The notes below the pieces were generated by a model, which did not search any database, was not told where the DNA came from, and saw only the letters and a list, made by a program, of their open reading frames with translations. This document shows positions 1-9,279 of a DNA stretch of 64,000 bases, one piece after another. Source of the stretch: Nitrosomonas sp. (GTDB lineage: Bacteria > Pseudomonadota > Gammaproteobacteria > Burkholderiales > Nitrosomonadaceae); assembly GCA_016708955.1 (NCBI GenBank), contig JADJES010000006.1, positions 62,001-126,000 on the forward strand. Reading direction: 5' to 3'. Each line of letters opens with the position of its first letter. The stretch's first letter is position 1. Made by a program: the position numbers and the translations under genes.

Positions 1-690
1 CCCTGCTTGCATGACATGTACAAAATCAGGCACGATATAATCTAACAAACGTTGATAATGCGTGACCAGAATCGTTGCATTGTCTTTATTGGCAATTTGA
101 TTGACACCATTGGCCACCGTTTTAAGTGCGTCGATGTCAAGTCCGGAATCTGTTTCATCCAGAATACTCAGTGTGGGTTCTAATAATGCCATTTGTAAAA
201 TTTCGTTACGTTTCTTCTCGCCGCCTGAGAAACCTTCATTAACGCTGCGATCTAAGAAATCAGGATTCATTTCCAGTAATTTCATTTTTTCACGCACAAA
301 ATCATCAAACTCAAGAGGATCCAATTCTTCTTTGCCACGTTTGGTTTGTACAGTATTGTAAGCGAGGCGAAGAAATTGTGTATTAGCAACACCCGGAATT
401 TCGATCGGATATTGGAAAGCCAGAAATAATCCGGCACGAGCGCGCTCTTCAGGTGGCAGCTCTAATAAGTTATTGTCTTCAAACTGAACTGAGCCGCCGG
501 TGATTTCATAAGCTGAATGACCAGCTAACACTTTTGCAAAGGTACTTTTGCCTGATCCATTTAAACCCATAATGGCATGTATTTCCCCGCTCTTAACAGT
601 AAGGTCAATGCCTTTTAGAATCTCGGTGCCGTTAATACGGGCGTGTAATCCTTGAACAGAAAGAATGGTTCTGCTGTTTTTATCAATCAT
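1..690 (-). CDS. sufC: SufC, Fe-S assembly ATPase (3' end beyond the window)
   Basis: ABC-type ATPase that works with SufB and SufD as the cytoplasmic scaffold for Fe-S cluster assembly. The 230 visible codons show Walker A (GLNGSGKST, about residues 42-50), the signature FSGGEKKRNE and Walker B (LSILDETDSGLD), typical of SufC rather than of a transporter ATPase. The reading frame is open to base 1, so the last roughly 20 residues are missing. The start ATG overlaps the sufB stop (ATGA), indicating translational coupling. sufD and sufS probably follow outside the window. Confidence 0.96.
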   Translation of the reverse strand, partial: MIDKNSRTILSVQGLHARINGTEILKGIDLTVKSGEIHAIMGLNGSGKSTFAKVLAGHSAYEITGGSVQFEDNNLLELPPEERARAGLFLAFQYPIEIPGVANTQFLRLAYNTVQTKRGKEELDPLEFDDFVREKMKLLEMNPDFLDRSVNEGFSGGEKKRNEILQMALLEPTLSILDETDSGLDIDALKTVANGVNQIANKDNATILVTHYQRLLDYIVPDFVHVMQAG

Positions 691-2123
691 CCGACACTTC
701 CCTCCAGCTTGAAGCTCAGAAGTTTTGTGGCTTCAACGGCGAACTCCATCGGCAATTGCTGAAACACATCCTTACAAAACCCGTTGATAATCATTGAAAC
801 CGCTTCTTCGGCATCAATGCCGCGTTGTGAGAAGTAAAAAAGCTGATCTTCACCAATTTTAGAAGTAGAAGCTTCATGCTCAACGATTGCGCTGTTGTTG
901 TGTACTTGTATGTAGGGAAAAGTATGTGCACCCGATTGATCACCAATCAGCATGGAGTCACATTGCGAGTAGTTGCGTGCACCCTCTGCAGTTGGCGTGA
1001 TGCGTACCAGGCCGCGATAGCTGCTGTTGGAATGGCCCGCTGAGATACCTTTGCTGACAATTGTGCTGCGTGTATTTTTTCCGAGATGAATCATCTTGGT
1101 GCCGGTATCAGCTTGTTGGTAATTGTTAGTGACTGCAACGGAATAAAATTCACCGACAGAATTATCCCCGCGTAAAATACAAGATGGGTATTTCCAGGTA
1201 ATTGCAGAGCCGGTTTCTACTTGTGTCCAGGAAATTCTTGAATTAACACCTTTTGCCAGGCCACGTTTGGTTACAAAATTGTATATCCCGCCCACGCCAT
1301 TCTCATCCCCGGCATACCAGTTCTGAACTGTTGAATACTTAATATCTGCATTATCTAATGCAATCAATTCAACAACTGCTGCATGCAATTGGTTTGTATC
1401 AAATCGGGGGGCAGTGCACCCCTCAAGGTAGCAAACAGAAGCGCCTTCTTCAGCAATGATCAAGGTTCTTTCAAATTGCCCGGAGCCTTCTGTGTTAATA
1501 CGGAAATAGGTGGACAAATCCATTGGGCATTTAACACCTTTGGGTATGAAGCAGAAAGATCCATCTGTAAATACTGCAGAATTCAAAGCTGCAAAGTAGT
1601 TATCACCTACAGGAACGACAGAGCCTAGATATTTCTGGATTAGCTCCGGGTGATTTTGTACTGCCTCTGAGATGGAGCAGAAAATAATACCTACTTCAGC
1701 AAGTTTTTCCTTATAGGTAGTGGCCACTGAAACACTATCAAAGATGACATCAACAGCGACACCTGCAAGTGCTGCGCGTTCGTGCATGGGTACACCGAGC
1801 TTCTCAAATGTGCGCAGCAATTCAGGATCAACTTCATCCATACTGGCGAGTTTTTGCTTTGGCTTGGGTGCTGAATAGTAGCTGATTGACTGAAAATCAA
1901 TTTTTGGATAATGCACATTCTGCCATTTTGGTTCAGTCATCGTTAGCCATTTCTGATAGGCTTTTAGGCGAAATGACAAGAGCCATTCGGGTTCATTCTT
2001 TTTGGTTGAAATTAATCGGATGATATCTTCGTTTAGTCCTTTGGGTGCGATATCAGATTCAATCTCAGTAACGAAGCCATGTTTATACGGTTGATTAACC
2101 AGACTTTGCAGTACTGCGCTCAT
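687..2123 (-). CDS. sufB: SufB, Fe-S cluster scaffold subunit
   Basis: Core scaffold of the SufBC2D complex; it accepts sulfur and builds the nascent cluster. The 478 residues are normal for the family. The cysteine equivalent to E. coli Cys405 is present in the SQCDSML motif (about Cys388), and the glutamate equivalent to Glu434 is in VEHEAST (about Glu417), so the presumed active site looks intact. An AAGGAA Shine-Dalgarno lies just upstream of the ATG. The gene follows the A-type carrier after a 120-bp gap and overlaps sufC by four bases. Confidence 0.97.
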   Translation of the reverse strand: MSAVLQSLVNQPYKHGFVTEIESDIAPKGLNEDIIRLISTKKNEPEWLLSFRLKAYQKWLTMTEPKWQNVHYPKIDFQSISYYSAPKPKQKLASMDEVDPELLRTFEKLGVPMHERAALAGVAVDVIFDSVSVATTYKEKLAEVGIIFCSISEAVQNHPELIQKYLGSVVPVGDNYFAALNSAVFTDGSFCFIPKGVKCPMDLSTYFRINTEGSGQFERTLIIAEEGASVCYLEGCTAPRFDTNQLHAAVVELIALDNADIKYSTVQNWYAGDENGVGGIYNFVTKRGLAKGVNSRISWTQVETGSAITWKYPSCILRGDNSVGEFYSVAVTNNYQQADTGTKMIHLGKNTRSTIVSKGISAGHSNSSYRGLVRITPTAEGARNYSQCDSMLIGDQSGAHTFPYIQVHNNSAIVEHEASTSKIGEDQLFYFSQRGIDAEEAVSMIINGFCKDVFQQLPMEFAVEATKLLSFKLEGSVG

Positions 2124-2243
2124 TTGGTTTGTTCCTTTATTTTAGTATCTTTAGTTTTAAAGCAGATATTTTAAATTACTTAACAGTCAAGTCAGGTCAT
2201 TTGTAAAGAGAAAAAATTCATTTGAAACTACTATGACTATGGG

Positions 2244-2585
2244 TTAAATCTTAGTAGGTTCTTTCACGCTAAAACTATCGCCACAGCCGCATGTGTTATC
2301 GATATTAGGATTGATAAACTTAAACGAGCTATTGAGGCCTTCCTGGGTAAAGTCAATTCGAGAGCCATCTATATAGGGTAAACTGCTTGTATCCACGACT
2401 ACTTTGGTTTCATGGGATTCAAATAATTGATCATCTGATTTGATTTCATCCGCATAGTCAAACATGTATGAGAATCCTGAACAACCTGATTTTTTAATTC
2501 CAACTCGTAGCGCCAGCCCTTTGCCTCGTTTTGCAAGTTGCTGTTGGATATGCTTTGCGGCATTTTCAGTTAAGGTAATTGGCAT
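2244..2585 (-). CDS. A-type Fe-S carrier (HesB/IscA/SufA family)
   Basis: Small carrier that passes assembled clusters to apoproteins. The 113 residues contain the three invariant cysteines of the family, Cys35 (KKSGCSGF) and Cys99/Cys101 (NTCGCGDSF). Placement between iscR and sufB suggests the SufA role, but the sequence alone does not separate SufA from IscA or ErpA. It is the second gene of the operon, about 100 bp after iscR. Confidence 0.92.
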   Translation of the reverse strand: MPITLTENAAKHIQQQLAKRGKGLALRVGIKKSGCSGFSYMFDYADEIKSDDQLFESHETKVVVDTSSLPYIDGSRIDFTQEGLNSSFKFINPNIDNTCGCGDSFSVKEPTKI

Positions 2586-2684
2586 AACATTAATTCAATG
2601 AAGAATTCTCAATTTAGATAAAATTATCAAGGTGCTTATACATTGTCTGATCCATATGATCAGGCGTACTCTTTACATTCACTA

Positions 2685-3257
2685 TCACAAAATAAATGAG
2701 ACACAAGTCAGATTAAATTGTTCAGTATAAAAACTTGTAAAGTACTTAAGATGATATCTCCAAAAATCGAGATTTTTAACCTGCGAACACTTTATATATG
2801 CAGCGTTTGTTTCGCGCATATCAAGAAGCGGGATGATGCCATCGTTATGTTGATTTATTTGATTGTCAACAAGCTCCTTGAGTGTTACAGCGCCAAGGTA
2901 TTCAAAAATAAGATCGTTTAATTTCGCCCATAAGTCATGAGTCATACATTTTCCATCATTATGGCAATTCTCTTTGCCGCCACACTGTGTCGCATCAATG
3001 GGCTCATCAACAGCAAGAATAATGTCTGCTACCGAGACTTTATCTAAATCTTTTGCAAGGCAATAACCCCCCCCCGGTCCACGCACACTATCTACAAGTT
3101 CAGATTGACGCAGTTTTGCGAACAACTGTTCCAAATAAGATAGTGATATTTTTTGCCGCTGACTGATATCTGCCAACGTCACAGGATGGTTGCTTTGTTG
3201 TAGAGCAAGATCTAATAATGCTGTTACCGCAAATCTGCCTTTTGTTGTTAATCTCAT
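2685..3257 (-). CDS. iscR: IscR, [2Fe-2S] Rrf2-family regulator with an extended C-terminus
   Basis: Winged-helix regulator that senses Fe-S status and, with a cluster bound, represses the assembly operon. The Rrf2 N-terminus (MRLTTKGRFAVTALLDLA) and the GPGGGY wing are clear. Cluster ligands Cys92, Cys98, Cys104 and His107 sit at the same numbers as in E. coli IscR, which separates it from NsrR or RsrR. It is 190 residues against about 162 in E. coli; the last 35-40 residues resemble nothing I know and might come from a frameshift near the 3' end. Two operators and the operon promoter lie directly upstream. Confidence 0.93.
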   Translation of the reverse strand: MRLTTKGRFAVTALLDLALQQSNHPVTLADISQRQKISLSYLEQLFAKLRQSELVDSVRGPGGGYCLAKDLDKVSVADIILAVDEPIDATQCGGKENCHNDGKCMTHDLWAKLNDLIFEYLGAVTLKELVDNQINQHNDGIIPLLDMRETNAAYIKCSQVKNLDFWRYHLKYFTSFYTEQFNLTCVSFIL

Positions 3258-3317
3258 GATTGACTCCTTTTAAAAATCGGGTGGGTTGATCGTTAAAAAT
3301 AAGTGCTTGCATGAATA

Positions 3318-3342
3318 ATACCCGATTGATTTAGTCAACTAT
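3318..3342 (-). promoter_or_regulatory. IscR type-1 operator, proximal copy
   Basis: Second 25-bp type-1 site, starting 28 bp from the first, covering the -10 region and the likely transcription start. The tandem arrangement suggests autorepression by holo-IscR. Confidence 0.82.
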
Positions 3343-3366
3343 ACAATACCCGATCGATTTAGTCAA
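3338..3366 (-). promoter_or_regulatory. Sigma70 promoter of the iscR-suf operon
   Basis: On the minus strand, TTGACT (3366-3361) and TATAGT (3343-3338) are separated by exactly 17 bases, close to the housekeeping consensus. Both hexamers fall inside the two IscR-type sites, so bound IscR would block polymerase. Confidence 0.8.
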
Positions 3367-3370
3367 CTAT
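3346..3370 (-). promoter_or_regulatory. IscR type-1 operator, distal copy
   Basis: 25-bp site that fits the IscR type-1 consensus at nearly every position (minus strand begins ATAGTTGACTAAAT and ends CGGGTAT). It covers the -35 hexamer of the iscR promoter. It differs from the proximal copy by one base. Confidence 0.82.
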
Positions 3371-3809
3371 GTATGCATGTAACTGTAGAGAACAAATAAA
3401 CTGCTAGGATATTAAGAAAGAGTAAATAATTCTCTATTTTCATCTGAGGCGTATGGCGGGTGCGGTTCTCCTTATGTTTTGTACGAAAAAGCTGAATAAT
3501 TTGGTCATCTTCGCAATCTAAAATTCTGTTCTTCGATAGATAAGCTGCTGGAAGAAATAGTACAATGCCATCTCCGCTGATGTGAATAAATATATTCATC
3601 AATTATTAGTCTGATTTTATAGTAGACAGAAAAGGAGAAAAGGGAGCATGAATAATTGAACCGGCTAGATAGACATTACGATACTGTGCGAGTTTTCTCC
3701 ATTCGAGATTCGATTAACTTTGCACGATGAAGCGACCCGATCAATTGGAAATAGTAATAGCAGAGATAAGTTGTATCAGTTTGTTGTATCGCGCAAAAAT
3801 AGTCTTGTA
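3371..3809. other. Intergenic region between the divergent iscR and lptD
   Basis: About 440 bp between divergently transcribed genes. Apart from the iscR promoter at its left edge I see no convincing gene. A 79-codon minus-strand reading frame (3363-3602) runs into the IscR operators and resembles nothing. The lptD promoter should lie here, but I could not pick it out. Confidence 0.5.
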
Positions 3810-6005
3810 ATGAATATGCGATTTTTTCAGAATCTATACATTTTGGCTCTGTTGTTCATACTTCCGCTAACCGGCTTGGCAAATGAGTTATCCGTTAAAC
3901 CCGAGAACGGACAAAAACCAATAATCAAACCGAAAAAGAAGCCAGTGCAGATCGAGGCCGACCGTATCACAGGCTATTACAAGCAGGAAATTGAAGCAAC
4001 CGGTGATGCTGTATTACATCATGGGGATAATGTACTCACCGCGGACCGCATGAAATACTATCAGCAGACTGAAGATACCGAAGTTGAAGGAAATGTGCGC
4101 TTGGAGAGGCCTAAAGATACTTTGAAAGGTGCACAGCTTCAGCTTAATCTGAAAACCGAAGAAGGCTATCTAACAGAGCCGCGTTATTTAATGAAAAAAG
4201 GGAAAGGGCGTGGTGCTGGCGACATGCTGTTATTTGAAGGTAAAGACAATTACCGATTGAAGGAAACCCATTACACTACTTGTCCGGAAGGTGACAATGG
4301 TTGGCACATTCGTGCCGAAGAGCTGGAAATTGATAACAAGAAAGAAGTAGGCACCGCACGTCATGTCAGTGTTGTATTTAAAGACACGCCCATACTGTAT
4401 TCCCCTTGGATAGATTTTTCCTATAGCGGAAAACGTAAGTCAGGAATGCTGGCACCCGTTGCGGGCTATAACGTAAGAACAGGGTTTGATATCGCGCTTC
4501 CGTTTTATTTAAATATTGCACCCAATATTGATGCTACCATTGCGCCACGCATTATGACTGAACGTGGCTTCTTGCTGAGTAACGAAGTGCGGTATATCGG
4601 CAATAGGAATATGAATGGCCACCTGCAGTTCGATATTCTTCCATATGATATCAACACCAACCAAACCCGCTGGGGTGTTTTATACACACACACACAAAAT
4701 ATCGGTAAAGGCTGGCAGGGTTTTCTGAATTACAATCAAGTTTCGGATGATCGTTATTTTCGTGAGCTTACGCCTAATCTTGCCCAGACCAGTTTGGTTA
4801 ACTTATCACAACAAGGCGGATTTTCTTATAACGGCAGATTGGGTGAAAATGGTGCGGTGAGTTTTACCGGATTTGCGCAACGCTTTCAAACAATACAGGC
4901 GCCATTTGATCGGTTTGTTTCTCCTTATGAACGTTTGCCGCATTTTTCCATGAATGCCATTAAACGTGATGTAGGGAAGATGGACTTTGAGTTGAACAGT
5001 AGCTGGACAAATTTTTATCATCCTACTCTCGTCGATGGAAAACGCTTTGTATTCTATCCCAGTGTCAGTGCGCCAATACGCAATGAATATGGCTACATTA
5101 CGCCTAAAGTCGGCTTGCATTACACGCAATATAGCTTGGCTACACCGGTGGAAAATAAAGGGGAAAATATCGATCGTGCTATCCCGGTTTTTAGCGTAGA
5201 CAGTGGCATCGCATTTGATCGGAAGTTGCAATTAGGCGATAGGAATTTTGTTCAGACTCTAGAGCCGCGCATATTTTATACCTATGTGCCATACCGGAAT
5301 CAAAACTATCTGCCGAATTTTGATTCGGCGGTTAATGACTTTAGTTTTGCGCAAATGCTCACTGAAAACCGATTCAGCGGCAGTGATCGTATTAACGATG
5401 CCAACCGTGTTACAGTCGCTTTGACATCGCGTTTTGTTGAGCAGGACACGGGAATTGAGCGTTTGCGGCTTGCAGTTGGACAACAAGTCAATTTTACCGA
5501 CCCGAGAGTCTTGCTTCTTCCTCCTCAGGTTACCAGCGGAAAATCGGACTTTATTGCGGCTATTTCAGGGCGGTTGACACCGCATATCAGTACCGATTCC
5601 AACATTCAAATGGATGAATCCAAATTATGGATTGAGAAGGTGCGAACCGGTATCAGCTACCAACCGGAACCGGGCAAGGTACTTAATCTTGGCTACCGGT
5701 TTACACGTAATGTTCTGGAGCAGATGGATACTTCATTTCAATGGCCAATTGCTGGGAATTGGCACGGCGTTGCCCGGGCAAATTATTCACTGAAAGATGA
5801 CAAAATCCTCGCAGGATTGGCAGGTTTTGAGTACAACGCATGTTGCTGGGCTTTACGCTTTGTTATACAACGGCTGACAACGGCGACACAAACTACAACC
5901 ACCGCTGTTTTTGTGCAGCTGGAATTGAAGGGGCTAATGGGAATTGGCAACAACCCATTGCAGGTGCTACAACAAAGTATTCCGGGGTATACCAGCGTTC
6001 ACTGA
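3810..6005 (+). CDS. lptD: LptD, outer-membrane LPS assembly protein
   Basis: Outer-membrane beta-barrel that, plugged by LptE, inserts lipopolysaccharide into the outer leaflet. From the ATG at 3810 the protein has a signal peptide (hydrophobic core YILALLFILPLTG, cleavage near LANE), an N-terminal OstA/LptA-like domain (about residues 45-180) and a long C-terminal barrel. Cysteines TTCPEG and the C-terminal NACCWALRF fit the disulfide pattern of LptD. A TTG at 3720 in the same frame would bury the signal peptide 30 residues inside, so I prefer 3810. First gene of lptD-surA-pdxA-rsmA. Confidence 0.95.
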   Translation: MNMRFFQNLYILALLFILPLTGLANELSVKPENGQKPIIKPKKKPVQIEADRITGYYKQEIEATGDAVLHHGDNVLTADRMKYYQQTEDTEVEGNVRLERPKDTLKGAQLQLNLKTEEGYLTEPRYLMKKGKGRGAGDMLLFEGKDNYRLKETHYTTCPEGDNGWHIRAEELEIDNKKEVGTARHVSVVFKDTPILYSPWIDFSYSGKRKSGMLAPVAGYNVRTGFDIALPFYLNIAPNIDATIAPRIMTERGFLLSNEVRYIGNRNMNGHLQFDILPYDINTNQTRWGVLYTHTQNIGKGWQGFLNYNQVSDDRYFRELTPNLAQTSLVNLSQQGGFSYNGRLGENGAVSFTGFAQRFQTIQAPFDRFVSPYERLPHFSMNAIKRDVGKMDFELNSSWTNFYHPTLVDGKRFVFYPSVSAPIRNEYGYITPKVGLHYTQYSLATPVENKGENIDRAIPVFSVDSGIAFDRKLQLGDRNFVQTLEPRIFYTYVPYRNQNYLPNFDSAVNDFSFAQMLTENRFSGSDRINDANRVTVALTSRFVEQDTGIERLRLAVGQQVNFTDPRVLLLPPQVTSGKSDFIAAISGRLTPHISTDSNIQMDESKLWIEKVRTGISYQPEPGKVLNLGYRFTRNVLEQMDTSFQWPIAGNWHGVARANYSLKDDKILAGLAGFEYNACCWALRFVIQRLTTATQTTTTAVFVQLELKGLMGIGNNPLQVLQQSIPGYTSVH

Positions 6006-6051
6006 TCATTGACTTGCCACGCCAACCGTATTCATCAAGTAACATCAATCT

Positions 6052-7374
6052 ATGCATAACAGAATCTATTCCTGCATCTTTCTATTGCTCATTACATTTC
6101 TATCTGCTCATGTTACCGCACAAGAATTGGAGTTTGCGCCAGCTGCAAAACCGATTGACCATATCGTCGCGGTTGTGAATGAAGATGTTATTACCCGGCA
6201 GGAGCTTGATGAAGCCATCAAAATAGCTATTGGCCGGCTGCAGCTGCAAGGTGTTCAGTTACCTAATCAACAGGCGATGGAGAATCAGGTACTGGAATCT
6301 TTAATAAACAAGCATATTCAACTACAGCACGCAAAGGAAGTGGGGTTATCAGTTGGTGAAAGTGAATTGGATGAGACTATACTGCGTATTGCTGAGGATA
6401 ATAAGTTGTCTTTGCCGGAATTTTATATTGTGTTGGAAAAGGATGGAATCAGTTATAACAAGTTCCGCGATGAGATTCGGGAGGAAATGATCATGGCGCG
6501 GATGAAAGAGCGGGAGATTAAGAATCAGGTGAATGTTACGGAAGGAGAGGTTGACAATTATCTTCATACCCAGGAAACATCGGCCGAGGGTAATGATGAA
6601 TACCGTCTCGCACATATTTTGATATTAGTGTCAGAAAATATGGATTCCGCCCAAATCCAGCAAAGAGCTGAACGCGCCGATATGGCGCTGAAGAAACTGA
6701 ATGAAGGCGTAGAATTTGCGCAAGTGGTTGCCGAATTTTCCGATGCTGCCGATGCTAATCAAGGCGGGATTATTGAATGGCGCCCAATTACCCAAATGGG
6801 CCCGGCATTTGCTGAGTTATTGACACCGTTGCAACCGGGGGATGTGACACAAGTAGTCCAAAGCCCGAATGGGTTTCATATTTTTAAACTCCTTGGCAGG
6901 CGTGTTCAAGAAGCGCCGACTGTAATCATTGATCAGACGCATGCGCGGCATGTATTAATTAAAATCAATGAATTGACTTCCGAGAATGATGCCAGATTAA
7001 AAATTATTCAGATTAAAGAGCGGCTTGATAAAGGGGAGGATTTTGCGGAAGTAGCCAAACTGTATTCCGAGGACACCAGCGCGTCATCCGGCGGTGATCT
7101 TGGCTGGCTTTCGCCGGGCGATACCGTACCGGATTTCGAACAGGCGATGAACGCGCTGCTACCGGGTCAAGTCAGTGATCCGGTCAGATCACAATTTGGC
7201 TGGCATGTAATCCAAGTAATGGAACGCCGCTCACAAGATATCAGTCTTAACCGCCGCCGGCAGTCAGCCCGGCAAGCAATACGAAATCGTAAAGCCGATG
7301 TTGTCGTGCAGGAATGGTTGCGGCAATTACGGGATCAGGCCTACGTGGAATATCGTCTAGATAACGATCATTAA
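6052..7374 (+). CDS. surA: SurA, periplasmic chaperone / peptidyl-prolyl isomerase
   Basis: Periplasmic chaperone that escorts outer-membrane proteins, LptD among them, to the Bam complex. The 440 residues show a signal peptide (cleavage near HVTA-QE), the SurA N-terminal helical domain (DHIVAVVNEDVITRQELDEAI) and two parvulin domains, starting near EYRLAHILILV and THARHVLIKI, each with a GGxxxW segment (QGGIIEW, GGDLGWL). It follows lptD by 46 bp and precedes pdxA by 2 bp. Confidence 0.96.
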   Translation: MHNRIYSCIFLLLITFLSAHVTAQELEFAPAAKPIDHIVAVVNEDVITRQELDEAIKIAIGRLQLQGVQLPNQQAMENQVLESLINKHIQLQHAKEVGLSVGESELDETILRIAEDNKLSLPEFYIVLEKDGISYNKFRDEIREEMIMARMKEREIKNQVNVTEGEVDNYLHTQETSAEGNDEYRLAHILILVSENMDSAQIQQRAERADMALKKLNEGVEFAQVVAEFSDAADANQGGIIEWRPITQMGPAFAELLTPLQPGDVTQVVQSPNGFHIFKLLGRRVQEAPTVIIDQTHARHVLIKINELTSENDARLKIIQIKERLDKGEDFAEVAKLYSEDTSASSGGDLGWLSPGDTVPDFEQAMNALLPGQVSDPVRSQFGWHVIQVMERRSQDISLNRRRQSARQAIRNRKADVVVQEWLRQLRDQAYVEYRLDNDH

Positions 7375-7376
7375 AC

Positions 7377-8384
7377 ATGAACAATAAATTTATTCCCAGA
7401 TTAGCGCTGACTGCTGGTGAGCCCGCAGGAATCGGCCCGGATATATGTGTGCAAATTGCACAGCAGCCGCTGTCATGTAATCTGGTGGTCATCGCAGATC
7501 GTGAATTATTGCGGATACGTGCGCAGCAACTCAAACTTCCGCTGAAGCTGATTGATATCTCAGTCACTACACCATGTCAACATACAGCGGGCAGCTTGCA
7601 AGTTCTGCATGTCCCTTTAGCGGAAACGGTCATACCGGGAACACTGAATCCGGCGAATGCACGTTATGTTCTGTCCACACTGGAACGTGCGGTTGAAGTC
7701 TGTCGATCCGGTGAATTTGACGGTATGGTCACAGCGCCGGTACATAAAGGCGTGATTAATGATGCGGGCATTCCGTTTACCGGACATACAGAGTTTTTAG
7801 CAGAACTGACGCATAGCGCGGTAGTCATGATGCTGGTGGGTGGCAACATGCGCGTAACGCTAGCGACAACGCATCTGCCGCTCAAGGATGTGGCCGCGGC
7901 AATCACGCCGGACAGAATCGAAAGCAAATTACGTATTATTCAGCGTGATTTAATCACTCGTTTTATGCTGGATAATCCGCGTATTGTTGTAGCGGGACTC
8001 AATCCGCATGCGGGTGAGTCCGGTCATCTGGGACGTGAAGAAATCGATGTCATTATTCCTGTCCTCAATAAATTGCGTGCTGAGGGGATGCAGTTGATCG
8101 GACCTGTTCCGGCGGATACTTTGTTTAGTCCCGCACAACTCAAGCAATATGATTGCATTTTTACCATGTATCATGACCAGGGATTACCGGTTTTGAAGCA
8201 TGCCAGTTTTGGCGGCGGTGTTAATGTTACCTTAGGATTGCCCATTATCCGCACTTCGGTTGATCATGGTACTGCACTGGAACTGGCCGCAACAGGGCGT
8301 GCGAATCCCGGCAGCTTGTTGACTGCAATTGAAATGGCCGCGCAACTGACCAAAAACCAGGCATTGTTTCTTCATGCACCATAA
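7377..8384 (+). CDS. pdxA: PdxA, 4-hydroxythreonine-4-phosphate dehydrogenase
   Basis: NAD-dependent oxidation and decarboxylation step of pyridoxal 5'-phosphate synthesis (DXP-dependent route). 335 residues, standard length. Visible family motifs are LTAGEPAGIGPD at the N-terminus, the metal-binding histidine of FTGHTEFLA, NPHAGE, and MYHDQGLPVLK. The gene ends inside the first codons of rsmA (11-base overlap), so the two are probably co-translated. Confidence 0.96.
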   Translation: MNNKFIPRLALTAGEPAGIGPDICVQIAQQPLSCNLVVIADRELLRIRAQQLKLPLKLIDISVTTPCQHTAGSLQVLHVPLAETVIPGTLNPANARYVLSTLERAVEVCRSGEFDGMVTAPVHKGVINDAGIPFTGHTEFLAELTHSAVVMMLVGGNMRVTLATTHLPLKDVAAAITPDRIESKLRIIQRDLITRFMLDNPRIVVAGLNPHAGESGHLGREEIDVIIPVLNKLRAEGMQLIGPVPADTLFSPAQLKQYDCIFTMYHDQGLPVLKHASFGGGVNVTLGLPIIRTSVDHGTALELAATGRANPGSLLTAIEMAAQLTKNQALFLHAP

Positions 8385-9141
8385 CCCGCGCAAACGTTTT
8401 GGCCAGAATTTTTTAGTTGATCAGCAGATCATTGCGCAAATCATCCATGAAATTTACCCGCAAAAGAGTGAACGAATCATTGAAATCGGCCCGGGCCTTG
8501 GTGCGTTGACACGTCCTTTGCTGCAAGTGCTGGATCATCTGGATGTTGTGGAAATCGATCGCGACATTGTAGTCAAGCTGGAAAAGGAATTTTCGCAAGA
8601 AAAATTGACCATTCATGCAACCGATGCGCTGAAGTTTGATTTTTCTGCTTTGGGTGAGAAGTTGCGTATTATCGGTAATCTGCCTTACAACATATCCACC
8701 CCTTTACTGTTTCATCTGAGTCAGTTCTCAGAACAGATTTTGGATATGCATTTCATGCTGCAGAAAGAAGTTGTGGAACGCATGGTGGGAACGCCATCAA
8801 CGCCGGACTATGGACGCCTCTCAGTCATGTTGCAGTATCGCTTCGATATGGAGTATGTTTTTAGCGTCCCGGCAGAATCTTTCCGCCCGATACCCAAAGT
8901 CGAATCAGCCATCGTGCGGATGATTCCACGTTCTCAATCCTCTCGTACCGTTAAAGATGAAGCATTATTCGCACAAATTGTTTTGGCGGCATTTTCGCAA
9001 CGCCGTAAAACACTCCGCAACACATTGCATCATTTTTTGAAGGCGGAAGATTTTAGCGCTCTGGATATTGATCCTGGGCTGCGGGCTGAGAACTTATCGG
9101 TAGAAAAATTTATCGCGATTGCGGATTTTCTAGCCGAGTAG
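8374..9141 (+). CDS. rsmA: RsmA (KsgA), 16S rRNA A1518/A1519 dimethyltransferase
   Basis: SAM-dependent dimethylation of the two adjacent adenines in the 3' hairpin of 16S rRNA during 30S maturation. 255 residues with FGQNFL near the start, SAM motif EIGPGLGALT and catalytic NLPYNIS. Its ATG lies within the end of pdxA. Last gene of the lptD-surA-pdxA-rsmA unit; the apaG/apaH genes that follow in enterobacteria are absent. Confidence 0.97.
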   Translation: MHHNPRKRFGQNFLVDQQIIAQIIHEIYPQKSERIIEIGPGLGALTRPLLQVLDHLDVVEIDRDIVVKLEKEFSQEKLTIHATDALKFDFSALGEKLRIIGNLPYNISTPLLFHLSQFSEQILDMHFMLQKEVVERMVGTPSTPDYGRLSVMLQYRFDMEYVFSVPAESFRPIPKVESAIVRMIPRSQSSRTVKDEALFAQIVLAAFSQRRKTLRNTLHHFLKAEDFSALDIDPGLRAENLSVEKFIAIADFLAE

Positions 9142-9279
9142 CCTACTAGTATCTTTCGCTTGCGTACATGGCTTGTGGCGGAAAATAATTTATAGCGTGG
9201 CATAATGAGCGAACAGCCGCCAGGATTATTTGCGCAAATATTTGTTTCGTGACACAACACTCATCTTTGGAGGGTATGA

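Noticed and set aside
3363..3602. 79-codon minus-strand reading frame between iscR and lptD
   Set aside because: Its 3' end runs into the IscR operators, it has no convincing ribosome site and resembles no protein.
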